From G963674505 sp964575975 (lineage in GTDB: Bacteria; Desulfobacterota; Desulfobacteria; Desulfobacterales; SKZT01): a stretch of DNA of 38,696 nucleotides. Made by a program: the position numbers and the translations under genes. A model generated the notes under the pieces. The model saw nothing but the letters and a program-made list of their open reading frames with translations, was not told the DNA's origin and ran no database searches. Where the stretch lies: NCBI GenBank assembly GCA_964575975.1, contig CAZNTU010000026.1, forward strand, positions 1 through 38,696, read 5' to 3'. Shown piece by piece: positions 33,431-38,696 of this stretch (its first letter is position 1; every line of letters starts with the position of its first letter).

Positions 33431-33844
33431 ATGAGAGAAGATCGGCTTCTGGAGAGATTACGGCTCTTGGACAAGGACCCGACCCGCAGTTCGGGCCAGG
33501 ATCCCAGGAGAATAGTTGATTCGGTGCTTAGTCATCTCCAAAGAATCTTGAATACCCGCCAGGGGGGAGTCCAGATCGCGGATGACTACGGAATTCCGGA
33601 TTTCACAGGGCTTCTTCACAGCATCCCGGAGTCGTTGAGAGACATAGAAAGGGCAATCCGCGCCACCATACAAAAATACGAGCCTCGTTTGCGGGCGGTT
33701 CGCGTCAGTTTCCTGCCCAACGAAGAGGACGCGCTGTCGCTTAGATTTCAAATAGTGGCCAGGCTGACGAGCGGAGACGAAACGGCTCCGGTGATTTTCG
33801 AAAGCATGGTTGACACGGACGGAAAAATCGTCATCAGCCGCTGA
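33431..33844 (+). CDS. tssE: TssE, T6SS baseplate gp25-like protein
   Basis: A 137-residue protein of the phage T4 gp25 family. Landmarks: RIVDSVLSHLQRILNTRQGGVQIADDYGIPDF (about 27-58) and IRATIQKYEPRLRAVRV (about 77-93). The start is ATG 33431, with AAAGGAG at nine bases; longer in-frame starts would translate through the hcp terminator hairpin and are rejected. tssF follows after 34 bp. Confidence 0.93.
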   Translation: MREDRLLERLRLLDKDPTRSSGQDPRRIVDSVLSHLQRILNTRQGGVQIADDYGIPDFTGLLHSIPESLRDIERAIRATIQKYEPRLRAVRVSFLPNEEDALSLRFQIVARLTSGDETAPVIFESMVDTDGKIVISR

Positions 33845-33878
33845 CGTTTTTCGCTCCGAGCAGAAGAGAGAGCATTGA

Positions 33879-35612
33879 ATGTTCAATAGATACTATCAGG
33901 AAGAACTTGCCAATATAAAAGATCTGGGCGCCGAATTTTCCAGGAAACATCCGGTGTTGGCGCCAATGTTGCGCGGTCCGTCCCAAGATCCGGACGTGGA
34001 GCGTTTGTTGGAGGGAGTGGCTTTTCTGACTGCGCTCTTGAGGCAGAAACTGGACGACGAGTTTCCCGAAATCGTCCACGAGATGATCCAGTTGATCTGG
34101 CCCCACTATTTGAGGCCGATTCCCTCGAGTACTATCATACAGTTTACCCCAAAGCCGACTCTCAAGCATCCCATCGCAATTCCGCGAAACATACATGTGG
34201 CCTCCAAGCCCGTGGACGGAATTCCCTGCCTGTTCCGGACCTGCTTCGACGTCGAGTTGAACCCGCTCAATCTTTTGGATGCCCAGTATGTGGAAGTGTC
34301 GGGCCAGCCCCCGGCGATTCTTCTGCAGTTCGAACTTGCCGGTTTGAAGCTCGAGGATTGGATGCCCGAAAGACTGAGGTTTTTTTTGGCCGGGGATTTC
34401 AGCTCCGCGTCCGACCTTTATCTTGTTCTTCGCCACCATTTGAAAAGTATTGTTCTATCAGCGGAAGGGGGAAAAAAGAGTCTCGTGTTGTCCCCGGATC
34501 ATCTGAAACCGGTGGGTTTCGAACTGGACCAGGAGCTGATCCCGTACCCGACTCAATCCTTCCCGGGATACCGGGTGCTGCAGGAGTATTTCATTCTTCC
34601 CGATAAATTCCTGTTTCTCGACATTACAGGCTGGGAAAAATGGAAAAATCGGGGAGAGACGTCTCGATTCGAAGTTCGTTTCGAGCTGGGCGAGTTGCCG
34701 TTCAGGCTTTCCAGGATGAAAAAGGATAATTTCGTTCTATCCGCCACTCCGGCGATCAATATTTTTCCCCACGAGGCCGACCCGATTCGGTTGGATCAAA
34801 GAAATAACGAATATCCAATCCGTCCGTCCGGGACCGATCCCGCCCACTACCAAGTTTATTCCGTCGAAAAAGTGGTCGGCTACACTCACGGGGCCTCCAA
34901 GGAAAGGAAATACGCCTCTTTCGACCTTTTTAGGCCGATGCCCGATGCCGGGCCGATATACCATGTGAGCTTGAAAAATTCCCCGGTCCGGTCGGAAACC
35001 ACTTTCTACCTTTCCACCGCCTATCCCAAGGATAATGGCCCCCCTATATCGGAGACCCTTTCCATAGACATTCTATGCACAAACGGTTTTCTGCCGGAGG
35101 GCATCCGCGTGGGCGACGTCACTCAATCCACCAGCAGCACCCCCGAGTTTGTGGACTTCACGAACATCACTCCGCCCACTACCGGCATTTTGCCTCCATT
35201 GGGAAGCAATCTGCTGTGGCGAATGCTCTCGCACCTTTCGTTAAACTACGTGTCGCTGGGGAAAGCCGAAAACTTGCGAGCGCTGCTGGAACTTTACGTT
35301 TTCGAGAAAGGACGGGAAAGGACGGCGGCGTTGGCCAACAAGAAACGAATTTCCGGCATCGATAAACTGGAGACGAAACCTGCGGACAGGCTGGTTTCCG
35401 GTATTTTGATGCGAGGACGGGAAATCGTCGTGAACGCCCGGAGCGACCACTTCGCCGGTCCAGGCGACCTTTTTCTGTTCGGGTGCGTTCTCGATTATTT
35501 CCTCGGCGCGTATGCGTCATTGAATTCTTTCACCATTTTGAAAGTCAAAGAGATTTTGAGAGGAGACCTTTACCAATGGCCGGCGAGAATAGGGGAAAGG
35601 CCTCTGATCTAA
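33879..35612 (+). CDS. tssF: TssF, T6SS baseplate protein
   Basis: A 577-residue baseplate wedge protein that works in a complex with TssG and TssK. The N-terminus is the strongly conserved FNRYYQEELANIKDLGAEFSRKHP-type start, followed by DPDVERLLEGVAFLTALLRQKLDDEFPE and the P-H-Y-L-R-P motif. Its last 37 bases overlap the start of tssG. Confidence 0.95.
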   Translation: MFNRYYQEELANIKDLGAEFSRKHPVLAPMLRGPSQDPDVERLLEGVAFLTALLRQKLDDEFPEIVHEMIQLIWPHYLRPIPSSTIIQFTPKPTLKHPIAIPRNIHVASKPVDGIPCLFRTCFDVELNPLNLLDAQYVEVSGQPPAILLQFELAGLKLEDWMPERLRFFLAGDFSSASDLYLVLRHHLKSIVLSAEGGKKSLVLSPDHLKPVGFELDQELIPYPTQSFPGYRVLQEYFILPDKFLFLDITGWEKWKNRGETSRFEVRFELGELPFRLSRMKKDNFVLSATPAINIFPHEADPIRLDQRNNEYPIRPSGTDPAHYQVYSVEKVVGYTHGASKERKYASFDLFRPMPDAGPIYHVSLKNSPVRSETTFYLSTAYPKDNGPPISETLSIDILCTNGFLPEGIRVGDVTQSTSSTPEFVDFTNITPPTTGILPPLGSNLLWRMLSHLSLNYVSLGKAENLRALLELYVFEKGRERTAALANKKRISGIDKLETKPADRLVSGILMRGREIVVNARSDHFAGPGDLFLFGCVLDYFLGAYASLNSFTILKVKEILRGDLYQWPARIGERPLI

Positions 35613-36679
35613 GCACGGATGTTTTATCCGACATGATCGAGGAGGCGAGCAAGTCGTCGAATGCGAAACCTTCGCTTCTTTTGGAGCTTCTAAGGGAAGG
35701 GCACGATTTTTCCTTTTTTCAGTCCATCAGGCTGTTGCGACTTTTCAGCAGGCCCGCCTCCGAGAATTTGAAACCCCGTCCTATCGAAGAGCTTGTCAAA
35801 ATCCGTCCTAGCCTTTCGCTGGCCTTTCCTCCGGCCGACGTAAGCCGGATCGTTGAAAACGAGGAGAAGGAAGGCCCCCGGTTTATGGCCGTGGCCAATT
35901 TCCTCGGGCTCTACGGCACCTCCAGCCCTCTGCCGACCTTTTACACGGAAGATCTCATGGAAGAGGCTTCCGAGGACGAGTCGACCGCCAGAGACTTTTT
36001 CGACGTCGTCAACGGAAGACTTTTCCAACTCCTCTTCAAATGCATGATGAAATACAATCTGTTTTTACAGGTCGCGGAGGATGGAAGCCTTGAAAATATC
36101 GAAAGGCTATTCTGTCTTTTGGGAATAGGCGAGAAGCCGCTAAGGAGCGACATTGACGAGCCTTGCCGGTTGTTGCGCTATATCGGCCTTTTCACGCAGT
36201 TTCCCAGGTCGGCGCTCGGGCTGCGAACTTTGCTGTCGGACGCCTTGGTCAAGGCCCCCGTCAATATAGTCCCCTGCCTGTATCGGAGGGCAAAGATTCC
36301 GGAGGATCAGCGGATGAAATTCGGCGGGTCTGTCGGAACCCTGGGGGTCGATGCCGTCGTCGGCGAAGAAATCGAAGACAGGATGGGAAAGTTTCGGATT
36401 CAAATAGGTCCGTTGAAGGGCGATCTGTTTCCCAAGTTTTTTCCGGGAGACAGGCTGTACGAAGACATGGTCGCCTTGACTCGCCTATATGTCCTCGACC
36501 CGCTGGAATTCGACCTGGAGGTGATTCTGGCGGCTGGCGAGGCCAGGCCCGTTTGCCTGGGCGCGTCGGAATGGTCCAGGCTGGGATGGGATACATGGAG
36601 TTTTTCCGGCGATGCGTTGGGAGAGGCGAGGGTGCGGTTCTCCCCGGACTTTAAACATGCGAAAAAGGAGATGCTATGA
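35576..36679 (+). CDS. tssG: TssG, T6SS baseplate protein
   Basis: A 367-residue partner of TssF in the baseplate wedge. Landmarks: LLREGHDFSFFQSIRLLRLF (about 36-55), ARFMAVANFLGLYGTSSPLPTFYTE-like (about 102-126) and a C-terminal segment LGASEWSRLGWDTW. The start is ATG 35576 inside tssF, with AGGAG ten bases upstream; the longer frame upstream is rejected. The stop overlaps the tssH ATG (ATGA). Confidence 0.93.
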   Translation: MAGENRGKASDLSTDVLSDMIEEASKSSNAKPSLLLELLREGHDFSFFQSIRLLRLFSRPASENLKPRPIEELVKIRPSLSLAFPPADVSRIVENEEKEGPRFMAVANFLGLYGTSSPLPTFYTEDLMEEASEDESTARDFFDVVNGRLFQLLFKCMMKYNLFLQVAEDGSLENIERLFCLLGIGEKPLRSDIDEPCRLLRYIGLFTQFPRSALGLRTLLSDALVKAPVNIVPCLYRRAKIPEDQRMKFGGSVGTLGVDAVVGEEIEDRMGKFRIQIGPLKGDLFPKFFPGDRLYEDMVALTRLYVLDPLEFDLEVILAAGEARPVCLGASEWSRLGWDTWSFSGDALGEARVRFSPDFKHAKKEML

Positions 36680-38643
36680 TTACGGTCGATATAAAACAAC
36701 TTTTAGGAACGTTGAACGGTTTCTGCAAAAGATCTCTGGAAGGCGCGGCGGGTCTTTGCGTTTCCCGCACCCATTACGAGGTAACCGTGGAGCATTTCTT
36801 CGCAAAGCTTTTGGAGGAGCCTCGGGCGGACATTCCCCTGATTTTGAAGAATTTCGACATAGACACCGGTAGGCTGGCGAAGTCCCTGGCGAAAACGATA
36901 GAAGATTTTCGAACGGGAAACGCCGCAAAACCCGTATTTTCTCCGCTTCTCATGGAATGGTTCCAGGAGGCCTGGCTTTTGGCGTCCGTGAACCTGGGAG
37001 AAAGCAAGATCCGTTCGGGTGCGCTGTTGATGGCGTTCGTAATCAAGTCGGGCCAGTTCGCCTCCGGGCAGTATGTGGATTTGCTCGGTACGATCGGAAA
37101 AGACGCGTTGACGGCCGATTTCGGCACGTTCACGCAAAATTCCATTGAAAAGCCCGCCCAGCGCGATAATGCAGGGGCCGTCCAGGAGGACACGGGACCT
37201 CGCGACGCCACTGCCTTGGGAAGGTACTGCGTCGATTTCACTGCCAAGGCGCGCGAAAAGGGAATCGACCCCGTATTCGGCCGCGACCGCGAAATTCGGC
37301 AAATGATCGATATTCTGGCCCGCAGGCGCAAAAACAATCCGATAGTCGTCGGCGAAGCAGGCGTGGGCAAAACCGCCGTGGTCGAAGGATTGGCCTTAAG
37401 AATCACCCAGGGCGACGTGCCGGACCTTCTGCAGAACGTATCTCTTCTGGGGCTGGACATGGGACTTCTCCAGGCGGGCGCCGGAGTCAAGGGCGAGTTC
37501 GAAAACCGGTTGAAGTCGGTAGTCAACGAGATCAAGGCCTCCGAAAAACCCATTATCCTGTTCATTGACGAGGCCCACACGCTGATAGGCGCGGGAGGGG
37601 CGGCAGGAGGCTCCGACGCGGCGAACCTTCTGAAACCGGCTTTGGCAAGGGGCGAACTTCGCACCATAGCCGCCACTACCTGGTCCGAATACAAAAAATA
37701 TTTCGAAAAGGACGCCGCCCTCGCGCGTCGTTTTCAGCTGGTTCAACTGGACGAGCCCTCCGAGGAAACCGCCGTGCTGATTTTGCAGGGATTGAAGGAA
37801 AAGTACGAGGAAGCCCACGGCGTCGTGGTGAGGACCGATGCCATAGAAGCTGCCGCCGAGCTTTCCAGTCGATACATTTCCGGGCGCCAGCTTCCGGACA
37901 AGGCCGTGGACCTATTGGACACCAGCGCCGCGAGAGTGAAAATCCTTCTTACAGCCAAGCCCGACGTCATCGAGGACAAGGAGAGATCCATGCAGGCCTT
38001 GGAAAGGGAAAAGAAAGGCCTGGAAAGAGACAGTGTACACGGCATCGCCATTGACGAGGAGCGCGTAGCCGCCATCGACGCCCGATTGGAAGCCCTGAGG
38101 GCGGAGGTAGGCGGCCTGACCGACCGCTGGAACGCAGAGAAACAACTGGCCCATAAGCTCGTCGAATTGAGAAGAACGCTTTACACCGGCGTATCGACAG
38201 GCGAGAGCGAAGCCGCTCTTCCGGTTTCCGAGGAGGCCATGAAAAAGGAAATCGCGGAAACAACCGAGAACCTCGCAAAAATCCAGGGTGCTTCTCCCTT
38301 GGTGAGAGTCGAGGTCGATCCGGACGTGGTTTCGAAGGTCGTGTCCGACTGGACCGGCATTCCCCTGGGAAAGGTCATGCGCGACGAAGCGACGAGCATT
38401 TTGAACTTGGAGAAGAACCTCTCCAACCGCATCAAGGGACAGAACGAGGCCTTGACCGCCATTGCGCAGGGCATCAAAGCCGCCAAGGCGGGCTTGAAGT
38501 CGCCCAACCAACCTATGGGCATTTTTCTCCTGGTGGGTCCCAGCGGGGTCGGAAAAACGGAAACGGGCCTCGCGGCGCGTAACCAGATACGTTACCAATT
38601 GAAGGATTGGAAGCCATGCGAAGCCGAAAAACTTTCACCCTAA
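36676..38643 (+). CDS. tssH: TssH (ClpV) sheath-disassembly ATPase, cut after second Walker A
   Basis: ClpV unfolds contracted TssBC sheaths for reuse. An N-domain (about 1-150) is followed by the first AAA+ module with Walker A GEAGVGKTAV (about 223), FIDEAHTLIGAGG Walker B, a coiled-coil middle domain (about 425-500) and the start of the second module, LVGPSGVGKTETGLA (about 616-630). After residue 632 the sequence leaves the family: about 23 unrelated residues and a stop at 38641. Full ClpV proteins have about 850-900 residues, so the second Walker B, sensor and arginine-finger regions are missing. An integrase-like start follows 39 bases after the break. The protein is expected to be inactive; the cause is probably insertion of an element, though a chimeric assembly is possible. 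AAAGGAG lies just before the ATG. Confidence 0.93.
   Translation: MITVDIKQLLGTLNGFCKRSLEGAAGLCVSRTHYEVTVEHFFAKLLEEPRADIPLILKNFDIDTGRLAKSLAKTIEDFRTGNAAKPVFSPLLMEWFQEAWLLASVNLGESKIRSGALLMAFVIKSGQFASGQYVDLLGTIGKDALTADFGTFTQNSIEKPAQRDNAGAVQEDTGPRDATALGRYCVDFTAKAREKGIDPVFGRDREIRQMIDILARRRKNNPIVVGEAGVGKTAVVEGLALRITQGDVPDLLQNVSLLGLDMGLLQAGAGVKGEFENRLKSVVNEIKASEKPIILFIDEAHTLIGAGGAAGGSDAANLLKPALARGELRTIAATTWSEYKKYFEKDAALARRFQLVQLDEPSEETAVLILQGLKEKYEEAHGVVVRTDAIEAAAELSSRYISGRQLPDKAVDLLDTSAARVKILLTAKPDVIEDKERSMQALEREKKGLERDSVHGIAIDEERVAAIDARLEALRAEVGGLTDRWNAEKQLAHKLVELRRTLYTGVSTGESEAALPVSEEAMKKEIAETTENLAKIQGASPLVRVEVDPDVVSKVVSDWTGIPLGKVMRDEATSILNLEKNLSNRIKGQNEALTAIAQGIKAAKAGLKSPNQPMGIFLLVGPSGVGKTETGLAARNQIRYQLKDWKPCEAEKLSP
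38579..38595. repeat. Inverted repeat with 7-bp spacer at the break point
   Basis: GTAAC (38579-38583) and GTTAC (38591-38595) flank CAGATAC. Five-base arms with a 6-8 bp spacer are the form of a tyrosine-recombinase core site. Such a short repeat also arises by chance; the position right at the tssH break is what makes it notable. Confidence 0.4.
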
Positions 38644-38696
38644 TTATTAAGCGCCGGGCTAACGCCGACGTATGGCACTATCGCGCTTACGACACC
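38616..38696 (+). CDS. Probable site-specific integrase, N-terminus only
   Basis: An open frame starting at ATG 38616 runs to the window edge for 27 residues. It has the character of the beta-strand N-terminal region of many tyrosine integrases: basic residues, then DVWHYRAYDT, compared with the usual 'W-Y-Y-R-x-Y-D'. AAGGA lies about ten bases upstream. No catalytic residues are in the window, so the assignment rests on this short pattern and on the position next to a broken gene. Confidence 0.5.
   Translation, partial: MRSRKTFTLIIKRRANADVWHYRAYDT

Larger units (their letters stand above)
38577..38696 (+). mobile_element. Left end of an element inserted in tssH (partial)
   Basis: From about 38572-38579 the sequence no longer continues clpV. 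It begins with a short inverted repeat and an integrase-like start and runs off the window. This is what the end of an integrative element or tyrosine-recombinase transposon would look like. The exact border is uncertain by several bases, and the right end is not in the window. Confidence 0.55.

Overview
The window is a bacterial chromosome segment (roughly 50-55% G+C by eye) from a Gram-negative organism. It encodes a complete Tol-Pal envelope system and an outer-membrane lipoprotein of a type VI secretion system (T6SS). The three-subunit succinate dehydrogenase with a single cytochrome b subunit, the Tol-Pal/RuvCAB arrangement, the bactofilin and the A/T-rich GGTTATT repeat block together suggest a Desulfobacterota-like ('deltaproteobacterial') lineage. 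That placement is inference from gene content, not from a marker phylogeny.

Left part (1-4418, mostly minus strand). A gene-free block carries four 14-bp tandem repeats and their degenerate complement. It is followed by sdhCAB, read leftward from a likely sigma-70 promoter with a long leader, and by an HD-domain nucleotidase-like gene upstream of it. Middle left (4755-15859, plus strand). tolQ-tolR-tolA-tolB-pal is closed by a strong terminator and followed by a cpoB-like lipoprotein gene. Next come ruvC-ruvA-ruvB, a SAM hydrolase (DUF62) gene with an odd start region, and a tightly coupled trio: a membrane-anchored coiled-coil protein, a bactofilin and a threonine ammonia-lyase with an ACT domain. 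Centre (15880-18233, minus strand). A two-gene operon encodes an SPFH-domain protein with three C-terminal zinc ribbons and an internally duplicated zinc-ribbon protein of unknown function.

Right half (18552-38643, plus strand). This is a nearly complete T6SS locus in the order: unknown 853-residue protein, TagH-C-domain-like protein, tssJ, tssK, tssL, tssM, tagF, tssA, tssB, tssC, hcp, tssE, tssF, tssG, tssH. Most genes abut or overlap. A strong hairpin terminator lies between hcp and tssE, and a weaker promoter candidate precedes tssB, so sheath and tube genes may form a separately expressed block. No vgrG, PAAR, effector/immunity, kinase, phosphatase or FHA-domain gene is visible.

The two most unusual points are in the T6SS. 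First, its leading protein ends in a long acidic tail with seven [ED]-T-[VI] motifs, the last four spaced 48-49 residues apart; most fit the phospho-Thr-x-x-[IL] type of FHA ligand. The next gene looks like the C-terminal half of TagH/Fha without the FHA domain. Second, tssH (clpV) is cut just after the second Walker A motif, where an apparent integrase gene begins. This suggests insertion of a mobile element that would inactivate, or reversibly switch, sheath recycling.
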